Source of the DNA: Gammaproteobacteria bacterium | GTDB lineage: Bacteria; Pseudomonadota; Gammaproteobacteria; Pseudomonadales; Pseudohongiellaceae | Length of the DNA: 64,000 nt | Direction: 5' to 3' | Assembly: GCA_030645995.1 (NCBI GenBank) | Contig: JAUSMU010000200.1 | Coordinates: 1 to 64,000 of the forward strand | In this document: piece after piece, positions 1 to 9,670 of the stretch | How positions within the stretch are numbered: the stretch's first letter is position 1 | Layout of the letters: every line of letters starts with the position of its first letter | The notes under the pieces: model-generated | The model's database searches: none | The model's input: only the letters and a program-made list of their open reading frames with translations | What the model was told of the DNA's origin: nothing | Position numbers and translations under genes: made by a program

Positions 1-183
1 AATGTTCGTTATGATCGCTTGGTGGTCTTCACTGTTAAGAACATCTGCGAACTGGCGGTGATCTTGGTCGATGAGGGTGTTATAAAGCAGTGGCCCGGCG
101 GGCACAGGAAGTTACGTGCGATTGAAGAGGGTGTAATGGTCAATTTTAAGAAGATCCACAAGAAATACCATATAGATCCATAA
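1..183 (+). CDS. 3' end of an unidentified CDS truncated by the window edge
   Basis: Open frame from base 1 to TAA at 181-183 (NVRYDRLVVFTVKN...HKKYHIDP); family not recognised. Confidence 0.4.
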   Translation, partial: NVRYDRLVVFTVKNICELAVILVDEGVIKQWPGGHRKLRAIEEGVMVNFKKIHKKYHIDP

Positions 184-328
184 GTTACTATTTCCGGTAA
201 TCTTTATTACCGGAAATAGAAGAATTTGGAGATAGTCCTCACTATTTGTAAATAAAACAAATATATAAGAAAATTACATAATGTAATTTAGAGTTTGAAG
301 CGCTGGTAATCTTCCGCCAAAATGTCTC

Positions 329-359
329 TTGACCTTCCCATTGTGGTAAGCCTGATGAT
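329..359 (+). promoter_or_regulatory. Putative CueR/MerR-type promoter upstream of the host copper ATPase
   Basis: TTGACCTTCCCATTGTGGTAAGCCTGATGAT: TTGACC -35 with ACCTTCC...GGTAAG dyad and long spacer. Confidence 0.5.
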
Positions 360-423
360 GCTGACCGTTTCAATAGTTTTCCCCGCCAAACCATACAAAT
401 TTTGACTCTGGGGGTCAGCAATC

Positions 424-2694
424 ATGGCGTCAACAGAACCTGAAGTGTGTGAAATCGATCTGAATGTCTCCGGCATGACTTGCGCGTCCTGCGTCGGGCG
501 TGTCGAAAAAGCACTCAAGAATGTGCCTGGCGTCATGAATGCCAGTGTCAATCTGGCCAGTGGCCGGGCTCACGTGAATCTCTCAACAAGCGGTCCAACG
601 GCCAGCGATTTGACGAAAGCTGTCATCAACGCCGGCTATGAGGCGACCGTTGCGGTAGACCGCAAGGCAGATGCCCAGAAGCGCGAGCGGCAGCTCAAGG
701 AGGAGCTGCAGTCCCTGAAGCGCGCGTTCTTGATCTCGGTGCTGTTCACGCTACCGGTATTTCTGCTCGAAATGGGCGGTCACGTCCTGCCGGGCTTTGC
801 GGACTTTGTCCACGGCACCCTTGGACATCGCAACAATTGGATCGTGCAGTTTGTGCTGACAAGTATCGTGCTGTTCTGGCCTGGCAGACGCTTCTTTCTG
901 CTCGGCGTTCCCGCGCTTTTGCGTCTGGCTCCGGACATGAATTCACTGGTGGCCATGGGGACCAGTGCAGCGTGGGGATATTCGACCGTTGTCACTTTTT
1001 CCCCCAGCGTTCTGCCTGGGGATTCAGGAAATGTCTATTTTGAGGCGGCTGCGGTCATAGTCTGCCTGATTCTCATGGGGCGTTTTCTTGAAGGCAAGGC
1101 TCGTGGGCGCACCGGCGAGGCCATCGCCAAACTGCTGACGTTACAGCCGGAAACTGCAATGGTGCTGCAGGGTGATCAGGTCGTGGAAACAGCGATCGAA
1201 TCGATTCGTCCTGGAGACACGGTGCAGGTCCAGCCTGGCGAGCGGATTCCTCTGGATGGGCAGCTTGTCGATGGCCACTCCTTCGTGGATGAGTCGATGC
1301 TCACCGGCGAGCCACTGCCCGTCAAGAAGGAACCGGGCGCGGCCGTTACCGGTGGCACCATCAATAAGACTGGCGCCTTCAGTTTCCGGGTTCTTCGCGT
1401 AGGTGAAGACACGGTGCTGGCGCGGATAATCGCGATGGTAGAGAGCGCACAGGGTTCCAAGCTCCCCATCCAATCCCTTGTGGACAAAATCACACTCTGG
1501 TTTGTGCCCGCTGTGATGTTGGTGGCGATCTCCACGTTCCTGTACTGGCTTCTGGCGACGGACGCGGGACTGGGTACTGCGCTGGTTCATGCCGTCTCGG
1601 TGCTGATTGTCGCCTGCCCGTGCGCCATGGGTTTGGCAACGCCTGTATCGATCATGGTGGCGACGGGGCGTTCCGCAGAGATGGGTGTGCTGTTCCGCAA
1701 CGGCAACGCGCTGCAAATGCTCAGTCAGACTCGCACTATCGCCTTCGATAAAACCGGCACCATTACGCAGGGCAAGCCCGAGCTGACCGATTTGCTTGCG
1801 CAACCAGGTTTCGATGCTGCTGAAGTATTGGCGATCGCAGCCGCCGTTGAAGAAAAATCGGAGCACCCTATTGGTCTCGCTATTGTCGCCGCCGCTCGGT
1901 TGCAGGGATTGAGCCTGCCGCCGGTCAAGGATTTCGAGGCCCTGCCCGGCTATGGTCTGCGCGCCTGTGTCAACGGAGAAAGAGTCGACATCGGAGCGAG
2001 TCGCCTTCTGGAAAAGCTCGGTCTGGACGCACGTGCGGCATTGCCCGCTGCTGTCGAACTTGCTGAACAGGGCAAGACCCCGTTGTATATGGCGATTGGT
2101 GGGCGCTTGGCAGCGGTCATTGCTGTGGCCGATACCGTCAGAGCGTCCTCCCCCGCCGCGTTGCAGGCGCTGCGCCGTGCAGGTTTCAGAACCGCCATGA
2201 TTACAGGTGACAATGCGCGAACGGCACAGGCGGTCGCCAAGACGCTGCAGCTGGATCAGGTCTTTGCTGAAGTGCTGCCTGAAGGCAAGGTCGCAACACT
2301 GAAGTCATTGCGTACCGAAGGGACGCTGCTCACGTATGTTGGCGATGGCATCAATGATGCGCCTGCGTTGGCCGAGGCCGATATCGGCATTGCGATGGGC
2401 AGTGGCACTGACATCGCCATTGAGAGTGCTGACGTAGTCTTGATGACGGGCGAGCTCGGCGCCGTGGTAAATGCAGTCATGCTGGCGCGCGCCACGATGC
2501 GCAATATCAAGGAGAATCTGTTCTGGGCTTTTGCCTACAACGTGGCGCTGATTCCACTAGCCACTGGCGCGCTTTATCCTGCCTACGGGTTGCAGCTGTC
2601 ACCCGTATTTGCCGCCGGGGCGATGGCATTGTCCAGTGTGTTTGTGCTGGGCAACGCGCTGCGCCTGAAGCGCTTTCGGCCTGCACAATTATGA
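424..2694 (+). CDS. copA: Copper-translocating P1B-type ATPase with N-terminal HMA domain
   Basis: GMTCASC HMA motif, ACPCAMG (CPC), DKTGT phosphorylation motif, [10 protein letters not shown]. Confidence 0.93.
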   Translation: MASTEPEVCEIDLNVSGMTCASCVGRVEKALKNVPGVMNASVNLASGRAHVNLSTSGPTASDLTKAVINAGYEATVAVDRKADAQKRERQLKEELQSLKRAFLISVLFTLPVFLLEMGGHVLPGFADFVHGTLGHRNNWIVQFVLTSIVLFWPGRRFFLLGVPALLRLAPDMNSLVAMGTSAAWGYSTVVTFSPSVLPGDSGNVYFEAAAVIVCLILMGRFLEGKARGRTGEAIAKLLTLQPETAMVLQGDQVVETAIESIRPGDTVQVQPGERIPLDGQLVDGHSFVDESMLTGEPLPVKKEPGAAVTGGTINKTGAFSFRVLRVGEDTVLARIIAMVESAQGSKLPIQSLVDKITLWFVPAVMLVAISTFLYWLLATDAGLGTALVHAVSVLIVACPCAMGLATPVSIMVATGRSAEMGVLFRNGNALQMLSQTRTIAFDKTGTITQGKPELTDLLAQPGFDAAEVLAIAAAVEEKSEHPIGLAIVAAARLQGLSLPPVKDFEALPGYGLRACVNGERVDIGASRLLEKLGLDARAALPAAVELAEQGKTPLYMAIGGRLAAVIAVADTVRASSPAALQALRRAGFRTAMITGDNARTAQAVAKTLQLDQVFAEVLPEGKVATLKSLRTEGTLLTYVGDGINDAPALAEADIGIAMGSGTDIAIESADVVLMTGELGAVVNAVMLARATMRNIKENLFWAFAYNVALIPLATGALYPAYGLQLSPVFAAGAMALSSVFVLGNALRLKRFRPAQL

Positions 2695-4053
2695 GGGCGT
2701 GCGCATGGTGACGAATTCTTCTGCCACGGTCGGGTGAATCCCCAGAGTCGCATCGAAATCCGCCTTGGTGGCGCCAGCGTTGATAGCCACTGCCAGACCC
2801 TGCACGATCTCTCCGGCGTCGGCGCCCAGCATATGAATACCCACGACACGATCCGTGTCGGTATCGACCAGCAGCTTCAGGAAGGTCTTCTCGTGACGAC
2901 CGCTTAGCGTATGGCGCAATGCCGTGAAATGGCTTCTGTAAATAGCCAGATGGGGATACTGCTGACGGGCGCCCTCCTCGTCCAGACCAACGGTCGCAAT
3001 ATTGGGATTGCTGAAGACAGCCGTCGGAATGTTCTCGTATCGCATTGCCCTTCTCTTGCCAGCATCAGTTTTGCCGAAGAGCCGCTGCGCAAGGATCTGC
3101 CCCTCGGCAAGGGCGACGGGCGTCAAGGCAACCCGATCAATCACGTCGCCTACGGCATGAATGTTGGGGACGTTGGTCGTGAAATCGTCATTCACGATAA
3201 TGGCGCCATTTTCCCCAAGCTCGACACCCAGCGCTTCCAGCCCCAAGTTGGCGGTGTTGGGGTTGCGACCCGTCGCGAACATCACGGTATTTGCTGTCAG
3301 TACAACGCCGTTGGACAACAACACCTGCAATCCGCCATCCGCAAGCTTGTGGATTCTCACAACGTCGGTTTCCAGCTGAAGCGTCGCGTACTTTTGCAGT
3401 TCAACGACGAAAGCACCGGCAATCTCTGCGTCGAAACCACGCAACAGAGAAGGGCCTCTGTGCACCAATGTGGTAGAGACCTTCAGCCCTGCCAGAATTC
3501 CTGCAAACTCCACTGCAATGTAACCGCCACCCACAATCAGTATCGACTCAGGCAACGCGGTCAGTGAGAACAGCTCATTGGAAGTGATAGAATGCTCTTT
3601 GCCTTCGATATCCGGGATGGCGGGCCATCCGCCAGTGGCGACTAGAATTTCCTTTGCAGTGATCGTCTTCTCACCGAGAGCGATGGTGTGTTTATCCACG
3701 AAGACAGCACGCTGTCGATGAACTACGACACCTGCTCCTTCCAGCAATTTAAGATACACAGCATTCAGACGCTGAATCTCGCGATCCTTGTTGTCGCGCA
3801 AGGTTGGCCAGTGGAAGTGCGGTTCGCCGGGCAGCTCCCAACCGTAACCGCGTGCATCCTCGAAGTCCTGTGCATAGTGCGAGGCATAGCTGAAAAGTTT
3901 TTTGGGTATGCAGCCAACGTTGACGCAGGTGCCCCCTAGATAGCGCTCTTCGGCCAGACCGACTCTGGCGCCCAGTCCTGCCGCGATGCGGCCAGCGCGG
4001 ACGCCGCCGGAGCCCCCACCGATCACGAAAAAATCATAATCAAAATCAGTCAA
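2689..4053 (-). CDS. gor: Glutathione-disulfide reductase
   Basis: FAD/NAD disulfide reductase with [15 protein letters not shown] active site and C-terminal [12 protein letters not shown]. Confidence 0.9.
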   Translation of the reverse strand: MTDFDYDFFVIGGGSGGVRAGRIAAGLGARVGLAEERYLGGTCVNVGCIPKKLFSYASHYAQDFEDARGYGWELPGEPHFHWPTLRDNKDREIQRLNAVYLKLLEGAGVVVHRQRAVFVDKHTIALGEKTITAKEILVATGGWPAIPDIEGKEHSITSNELFSLTALPESILIVGGGYIAVEFAGILAGLKVSTTLVHRGPSLLRGFDAEIAGAFVVELQKYATLQLETDVVRIHKLADGGLQVLLSNGVVLTANTVMFATGRNPNTANLGLEALGVELGENGAIIVNDDFTTNVPNIHAVGDVIDRVALTPVALAEGQILAQRLFGKTDAGKRRAMRYENIPTAVFSNPNIATVGLDEEGARQQYPHLAIYRSHFTALRHTLSGRHEKTFLKLLVDTDTDRVVGIHMLGADAGEIVQGLAVAINAGATKADFDATLGIHPTVAEEFVTMRTPS

Positions 4054-4134
4054 TTGCGTTGCACCTTTCGATGGAGGATGAATATTGCCAGCTCTTGAGA
4101 ATAGCTTTTTGTGCAGCTATGATCCCAGAATAAT

Positions 4135-4527
4135 TTGAGTGGATACAGACTTAATATGGAAATGCAAATTGATGCAGGAGTCCCTGCCACCGATGAGATG
4201 GACGGCAAACCGACCGCTGCCAAGCCGCGCCTGTCTGTGAAGGACGTCGCAAAGAGGTCTGCCATCGCCATTCCTGCTGAGTTCAGGGCGCAGGGTGACA
4301 AGTTTGTGGTGCGCCTGCCAGCGAATCTGCGCAAGAAGATCATGCAGATTTCCCGTCGTCATCGTCGCAGCATGAATTCCGAGATCATTCTGCTGCTGGG
4401 GCATTATCTTGAGGAGCAGGGACTTATGGCGGGCGAACACAAGGAACCGCTGGACTCCAAGCTCAGCCGCAAACTACGCAGCATGCCCGTCGAGAAGCTG
4501 GAGGCGCTGCTTGCGCTACTGGATTAA
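4135..4527 (+). CDS. Arc-like ribbon-helix-helix DNA-binding protein
   Basis: FVVRLPANLRKKIMQISRRHRRSMNSEIILLL resembles an Arc RHH domain. Confidence 0.65.
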   Translation: MSGYRLNMEMQIDAGVPATDEMDGKPTAAKPRLSVKDVAKRSAIAIPAEFRAQGDKFVVRLPANLRKKIMQISRRHRRSMNSEIILLLGHYLEEQGLMAGEHKEPLDSKLSRKLRSMPVEKLEALLALLD

Positions 4528-4539
4528 GCAGCTGCGGCG

Positions 4540-5211
4540 TTGGTGCCAAGGAACATCATGTCTTCAAGTCAGCAGATTGGTTTCGAATTCTCAGAAGCGA
4601 TCTGCGATGCTTCGCCTATCGAACTCAAGGACGCCTCATTGGTGTATTTCCCTCATGCGTTTTCTGCAGGTGAGGCAGATGCGCTGCTGGAATATTGTCT
4701 GCTGAAGCTACCGTGGCGGCAGGATTCGTTAACGATTGGGGGTAAGCGGGTCGCCATACCGCGATTGCAGAATTGGTTTGGAGATCCCGAAGCGCACTAT
4801 TCCTACTCCGGCCTGGCGTTGACGCCCCTGCCCTGGACGGCTCAGATACTGCAGATCAGGGATCATGCTGGAGTTATTGCCGGGCAGTCGTTCAACGCGG
4901 TACTCGCCAACTACTATCGCAATGGCAGAGACAGCGTAGGCTGGCACAGTGACGATGAGAGGGAGCTGGGTCCGCAGCCTGTAATTGCCTCCGTCAGCCT
5001 GGGTGCTACGCGAGTGTTCGAAATGAAGCATCGCTACGACAAATCCCTCAAGACTCTGCGTCTTCCCCTTACCCACGGTAGCGTGCTGGTGATGAAGGGT
5101 GAAACTCAACAGTTCTGGCGACATCAGCTGCCCAAAGATGAGGAAATCACCCAGCCGCGTGTGAATCTGACTTTTAGAAAGATATTAGTATATAAAAACA
5201 TAATGTTATGA
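4540..5211 (+). CDS. AlkB-like alpha-ketoglutarate-dependent dioxygenase
   Basis: NYYRNGRDSVGWHSDDERELG (HxD) and C-terminal RVNLTFRK. Confidence 0.88.
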   Translation: MVPRNIMSSSQQIGFEFSEAICDASPIELKDASLVYFPHAFSAGEADALLEYCLLKLPWRQDSLTIGGKRVAIPRLQNWFGDPEAHYSYSGLALTPLPWTAQILQIRDHAGVIAGQSFNAVLANYYRNGRDSVGWHSDDERELGPQPVIASVSLGATRVFEMKHRYDKSLKTLRLPLTHGSVLVMKGETQQFWRHQLPKDEEITQPRVNLTFRKILVYKNIML

Positions 5212-5252
5212 GGCTTATTTCATGTTCATGAACACGAAAGGTCGGTCCCGCA

Positions 5253-6389
5253 GTGGAGCACTTTGAGCTATGTATCGTAGGTGCTGGCGTCGTTGGACTG
5301 GCCCTGGCAGAGCGCTTTGCCCACACCCGGCCGCGTACGTTTTCCATTCTGCTGGTTGACAGCAACGCTTCCTTTGGGCGGGAGACCAGCAGCCGAAATA
5401 GCGAAGTTATTCATGCCGGTATTTACTACACTCCCGGCAGCCTCAAGGCACAACTCTGTACAGAGGGACGGCACCTTCTCTATCAGTACTGTCAGGCACA
5501 TGGCATCGCGCATCGCCGGATCGGGAAGTTCATCGTCGCACAAGAGCACGAACTGGAGAGTCTTGAGCGCGCTTTTCATACCGCCATGCAGAATGGCGTC
5601 GAAAATCTCCAGTGGGTGAGCCAGCAAGCGCTGTCGGAGATGGAACCCCTCGTGCACGCGAGCCACGCCCTGTATTCCCCAGGCACGGGAATCCTCGACA
5701 GTCACGGTCTGATGAGCACTCTGTTGGCTGAGGCCGAGCGGGCTGGCGTTCAGTATGCCCCGCTCACGAGAGTCGTTGCTGTGCAGGCACAGGATGGAGG
5801 CTTCATAGTGCAGACAGAGTGTGGTGTACCGGGACATCTGGAGAATTTTGAATTTCGCTGTCGGTATCTCATCAATGCGGCTGGTCTGCATGCACAGGAA
5901 CTTGCGAAACGCATTGAAGGGCTGGATAAGTCCAATGTGCCTGCGCTCTTTCTGAGTCGAGGGTGCTATTTCAGCCTCGCTGGCAAGGCACCGTTCCGGC
6001 ACCTGATTTACCCGGTACCCGATCAGAACCAGCGCGGCTTGGGGATTCACGCCACGCTCGATCTGGCAGGTCAGGTTCGATTTGGGCCCGACGTTGAGTA
6101 TGTCGAAGAGATTGACTACAGGGTGCCAGAGGAGCGACGTGAGATTTTCGTGGAGGCGATCCGTCGCTATTATCCTGGATTGCGCGCCGATCAATTGCAT
6201 CCTGACTACTCAGGAATACGCCCGAAACTGAGTGCCCCCAATGGAGGTGTCGCAGATTTTCTTATTCAAGACGAAACCACGCATGGCCTGCCAGGTCTGG
6301 TGCAGCTGTTCGGCATTGAATCGCCGGGCCTGACTGCCAGCCTGGCGATTGCCAGATTGGTTGCCGACAAAGGGATGCTTCAGGAATAG
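5253..6389 (+). CDS. L-2-hydroxyglutarate oxidase-like FAD-dependent oxidoreductase
   Basis: N-terminal GAGVVGLALAERFA Rossmann motif; RNSEVIHAGIYYTPGSLKA is typical of the LhgO family. Confidence 0.8.
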   Translation: MEHFELCIVGAGVVGLALAERFAHTRPRTFSILLVDSNASFGRETSSRNSEVIHAGIYYTPGSLKAQLCTEGRHLLYQYCQAHGIAHRRIGKFIVAQEHELESLERAFHTAMQNGVENLQWVSQQALSEMEPLVHASHALYSPGTGILDSHGLMSTLLAEAERAGVQYAPLTRVVAVQAQDGGFIVQTECGVPGHLENFEFRCRYLINAAGLHAQELAKRIEGLDKSNVPALFLSRGCYFSLAGKAPFRHLIYPVPDQNQRGLGIHATLDLAGQVRFGPDVEYVEEIDYRVPEERREIFVEAIRRYYPGLRADQLHPDYSGIRPKLSAPNGGVADFLIQDETTHGLPGLVQLFGIESPGLTASLAIARLVADKGMLQE

Positions 6390-6439
6390 GCGCCCTCCAA
6401 GGCTGACAGCTGCTCTTCAGGTATCGGTATTCAGTCCTT

Positions 6440-7015
6440 TCAGTACTGCTCTTCTTTGGTTTTTATCGTGGCATATACCTCAGCGGTGCCATCAGCCTTG
6501 ATCAGCAGTACCTCATACGGTTGAAACTGGTCCCCTATCTCCATGCCCGGACTCCCCATTGGCATGCCGGGGACAGCGAGACCCACTGCGTAATCCGGTT
6601 GCTCATCCAAAAACCGCTGAATGATCTTCGCGGGCACGTGTCCCTCGAAGAAGTACCCCTGCTCTGAAACTGCGGTATGGCAGGATTGGTAAATGGGTGG
6701 GACGCCACGATTGAGCTTCTCCAGAGCGAGATTCTCGGGATGATTGATCTGTGCCACGAAGCCGCGATCGTTGACGTGGTCGATCCACAGTTCGCAGCAT
6801 CCACAGGTTGGATCTTTGAATACCTGCAGGACTGTTTTTGCGACCTCTTCCTTTGCACTGTCTTTCTTGGCAACCACCTCCGGTTGGCTTGCCTGGCTTG
6901 CGGCGTTGACGTTGTCCTGTTGGCAACTGGTCAATACCAGTGCCAGCACCAAAGGGAACAGACATCTGAGTCGGTACAGATTGTTTGCCGGGAATTGAAA
7001 GTGTTTGAACTGCAT
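6440..7015 (-). CDS. DUF411 family metal-binding protein
   Basis: Lipoprotein-like signal; VFKDPTCGCCELWIDHV and GHVPAKIIQRFL motifs. Confidence 0.8.
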   Translation of the reverse strand: MQFKHFQFPANNLYRLRCLFPLVLALVLTSCQQDNVNAASQASQPEVVAKKDSAKEEVAKTVLQVFKDPTCGCCELWIDHVNDRGFVAQINHPENLALEKLNRGVPPIYQSCHTAVSEQGYFFEGHVPAKIIQRFLDEQPDYAVGLAVPGMPMGSPGMEIGDQFQPYEVLLIKADGTAEVYATIKTKEEQY

Positions 7016-7021
7016 AAAGCC

Positions 7022-7387
7022 TCACATTGTATGGGTCAGTTTTTCGGAATTGAGTTGGCCTGCCAACAGTGTCTCTATTTTCTTGCGCACATTGCCTTCA
7101 ACATCCTTGAACTGGATGCCAATGCCGGTTGCCCGATTGCCCTGAGCGCGACGAGGCGTAATCCAGACGACAGTGCCTGCGACAGGGATCCGGTCGCCTT
7201 CGTCCAAGAGTTTCAACAACATGAAGACATCGTTCCCCAGTTCGTAGGTCTTGGTAGTGGGGATGAAAAGCCCGCCATTGATGATGTGGGGCATGTAAGC
7301 GGCATAGAGAACAGTACTGTCCTTGATGGTTAGCGACAGAATGCCATGCTTGGCTGGTTTGTTTTCGCTTTCGGCGGTACTTATCAT
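7022..7387 (-). CDS. PilZ-domain protein
   Basis: Position after holB and PilZ-like sequence (GGLFIPTTKTYELGNDVFMLLKL...VVWITP). Confidence 0.8.
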   Translation of the reverse strand: MISTAESENKPAKHGILSLTIKDSTVLYAAYMPHIINGGLFIPTTKTYELGNDVFMLLKLLDEGDRIPVAGTVVWITPRRAQGNRATGIGIQFKDVEGNVRKKIETLLAGQLNSEKLTHTM

Positions 7388-7388
7388 C

Positions 7389-8429
7389 TCAATGCCCTGG
7401 CTTGGTGTCGGCTCGCTGAACTAGTTTGCGTAGCCGCAGGAACAGGTCTTCCAGCATCAACTGGCTGTTCGGATTAGAAGTGCCGGCCAGCTGGGCCTGC
7501 ACCACAGCAACTTCATTGTAGAGTGAAAATAGTGATCGTGTCGGTAGATTCGCGTCACTCGCCTGCCCCAGCAAGGTTGCCGCAGCATTCCTCAACGCCT
7601 CCCCCTTGAGCACGTCCTTTCGACCACAGAGGCGGTATTTGGTCAAGGAGCTAAGCCAGAACCCCAGTACCCGCAGTACCTCGGACGGTTGGGATTTGGC
7701 ATAGCGTGCTGCCAGCGCCAGTGGCTGGATGCGGCCCTGAATCAGCTGCAACAAGGCTTCGCCGATTTCCTGCACCTGAGTACTGCTCCCGGAGGTGTAC
7801 ATGGCTCTGGCGGCGAATGGACGCCCCTGGGTCAATTCGAGCAGCAGTTCGAGTTCACTGGTGGGCTCCTTGATTTGCTCTCCCAGCCAGGCGAGAGATT
7901 GCCAGTTCGCTGGTCTGGGCAGGTTCAGCACCTGGCAACGGCTGGCGATTGTGGCGAGTACGGCTTTGGGGCGGTCCGTCAGCAACAGAAACAGTACGTC
8001 GGCAGGTGGCTCTTCCAACCCTTTCAACAATGCATTGGCCGAGCTGATGCCCAGACTTTCAGCGGTATCGAGGATGATAATACGGCGCCCAAACGCGTGA
8101 GAGCTGGTTTCCAGAAATGATTTCAATTCCCGGATCTGGTCGACTTTGATGACCTTGCCACCATCCTCAGCCTCCACCAGCAGCAGATCGGGGTTGTTGC
8201 CAGCTTCGTTCAACAAACAAGTGGAGCAGCTGCCGCAGGGAGCATTGGCCTCGGGATTCCGGCACAGGAGGAATTGCGCGAGCATGGTCGCAAAATAGCG
8301 TTTGCCCGTGTCGGCATCGCCTCTGAACATGAAAGCATGAGGCATCTTGTCTCTGCGACACTGTCTGAGCACCAGCTCCCATGCCTCCTGCTGCCATGGC
8401 AGCGTTTTTTGCAGTATCGGAGATTTCAC
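7389..8429 (-). CDS. holB: DNA polymerase III subunit delta'
   Basis: AAA+ clamp-loader motifs, zinc module [27 protein letters not shown]. Confidence 0.9.
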   Translation of the reverse strand: MKSPILQKTLPWQQEAWELVLRQCRRDKMPHAFMFRGDADTGKRYFATMLAQFLLCRNPEANAPCGSCSTCLLNEAGNNPDLLLVEAEDGGKVIKVDQIRELKSFLETSSHAFGRRIIILDTAESLGISSANALLKGLEEPPADVLFLLLTDRPKAVLATIASRCQVLNLPRPANWQSLAWLGEQIKEPTSELELLLELTQGRPFAARAMYTSGSSTQVQEIGEALLQLIQGRIQPLALAARYAKSQPSEVLRVLGFWLSSLTKYRLCGRKDVLKGEALRNAAATLLGQASDANLPTRSLFSLYNEVAVVQAQLAGTSNPNSQLMLEDLFLRLRKLVQRADTKPGH

Positions 8430-8749
8430 AACTTGGTTTCCAAGTGTTTGCGGATTTCAGTTTGTACGCTTTCCAGTGTCATGGCCGCATCAATCACGAC
8501 GCAACGATCGGGGTCCCTGTTGGCGCGCGTCAGGTAAGCTTCCCGTACACGATTGAAGAATTCGACTTTCTCCTGTTCGAAGCGATCCAGCTCTCCCCTC
8601 TGGCGTGCCCGCAGCAGGCCAATCTCGGGCGCCAAATCCAGAATGTAGGTAATGTCCGGCCGCAACTCACCCTGCACCATTGTCTCCAGAGCCGCAATTG
8701 TGCTTATCGACAACCCCCTACCGCCACCTTGATAAGCATAGGTCGCATC
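8426..8749 (-). pseudogene. tmk: 3' fragment of thymidylate kinase, separated from its 5' half by the island
   Basis: [32 protein letters not shown]...[26 protein letters not shown] matches the Tmk C-terminal half; P-loop half is missing. Confidence 0.93.
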
Positions 8750-8780
8750 TTGTTTTACGCTTCCCAAAAATGTAAACGTG

Positions 8781-8808
8781 TTGAAATTATATTCCAGGGG
8801 CATACAAT
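8781..8808 (+). promoter_or_regulatory. Putative sigma70 promoter for the kinase-recombinase operon
   Basis: TTGAAA (8781-8786), 16 bp, TACAAT (8803-8808), upstream of ATG at 8861. Confidence 0.5.
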
Positions 8809-8813
8809 GTAAA
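8786..8813 (-). promoter_or_regulatory. Putative outward sigma70 promoter reading into tmk'-holB-pilZ
   Basis: Minus strand TTTACA (8808-8813), 16 bp, TATAAT (8786-8791). Confidence 0.6.
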
Positions 8814-8860
8814 CCTATACACACAAGTAGATTCTAGGAAGTTAAGGCAGCGAGTATATC

Positions 8861-9670
8861 ATGAGGAAAATCATAGGACTTGCTGCAAAAGCCAGATCCG
8901 GGAAAGACACAGTTGCTTCCATGCTTATGAAGCAAGAAAGTGTTTCTGCTTACGCGCTTGCAGATCCTCTCAAAATCGCATGTCAAGCTCTTTTTGGATT
9001 AACAGACAAAGAGACATGGGATGATGAGATCAAGGAAAGGAAAATCCCATTATGGGGTAGATCTCCGAGGGAGTTCTTCCAGCTCGTAGGTACGGACTGG
9101 CTACGTAATTTAAATCCCGAGCACTGGTTACTCAGGGCTGACCAGGTCTTAAACCATGGTGCGGAAGGAAGCGATTTGGCTAGCGATGCGGATCTCGCTG
9201 ATTCCAGCGCGCATTTCTATCTTGCTGCACAAGCCGTTTTTGGGCTGTCCCATCCAGAGGCGTGGGACTTAAGGAATCAAGACCTGCCTATTGGCTTCTG
9301 GGAGATGACTCCTAATGAGATGACTAGTTTTCTGAAAAAGAAAGCACGGTCAAGCTTCAAAGACTATGACGAGCTTCGGTCTCAAAGACCGGTTAACAAT
9401 CCTACTCGCACATTGCCCAGATGTAACAGTGATGTGGTTATCATCAAAGATATTCGATTTGAAAATGAGGCTGCATTCCTCAGAGAAAGAAAGGGAGTCA
9501 TCTGGCACATCGTTCGAGACAAAAAAAATGAAGTGAACAGCCATAGTTCCGAAGCAGGCATCCAGGTTCAGCCCTCTGATGTAACTATCGATAACAATGG
9601 AACACTACAAGATTTACAGGCCGTTGTTGACTTCAACTGGAGGTCCTTTTCTGATCTCAGATATTTTTGA
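8861..9670 (+). CDS. Deoxynucleoside monophosphate kinase, phage T4 gp1-like
   Basis: P-loop GLAAKARSGKDTVA, ALADPLK, FFQLVGTDWLR, and VIHVVR/EAG/ITNDGSLEEL-like tail (VIWHIVRDKKNEVNSHSSEAGIQVQPSDVTIDNNGTLQDL) align by eye with remembered T4 gp1. Confidence 0.85.
   Translation: MRKIIGLAAKARSGKDTVASMLMKQESVSAYALADPLKIACQALFGLTDKETWDDEIKERKIPLWGRSPREFFQLVGTDWLRNLNPEHWLLRADQVLNHGAEGSDLASDADLADSSAHFYLAAQAVFGLSHPEAWDLRNQDLPIGFWEMTPNEMTSFLKKKARSSFKDYDELRSQRPVNNPTRTLPRCNSDVVIIKDIRFENEAAFLRERKGVIWHIVRDKKNEVNSHSSEAGIQVQPSDVTIDNNGTLQDLQAVVDFNWRSFSDLRYF

Larger units (their letters stand above)
8769..8814 (-). repeat. Left-end pair of TGTAAAC (GTTTACA on minus) repeats, 37 bp apart
   Basis: TGTAAAC at 8771-8777 and 8808-8814; inverted relative to the right-end copies. 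Confidence 0.75.

Noticed and set aside
5268-6200. 310-aa minus-strand ORF opposite the FAD oxidoreductase
   Set aside because: Antisense to a well-supported gene; no domain recognised.
8750-8824. Treating 8426-8824 as a complete small tmk gene
   Set aside because: Upstream part ([25 protein letters not shown]) is element sequence; P-loop and N-terminal half are missing.
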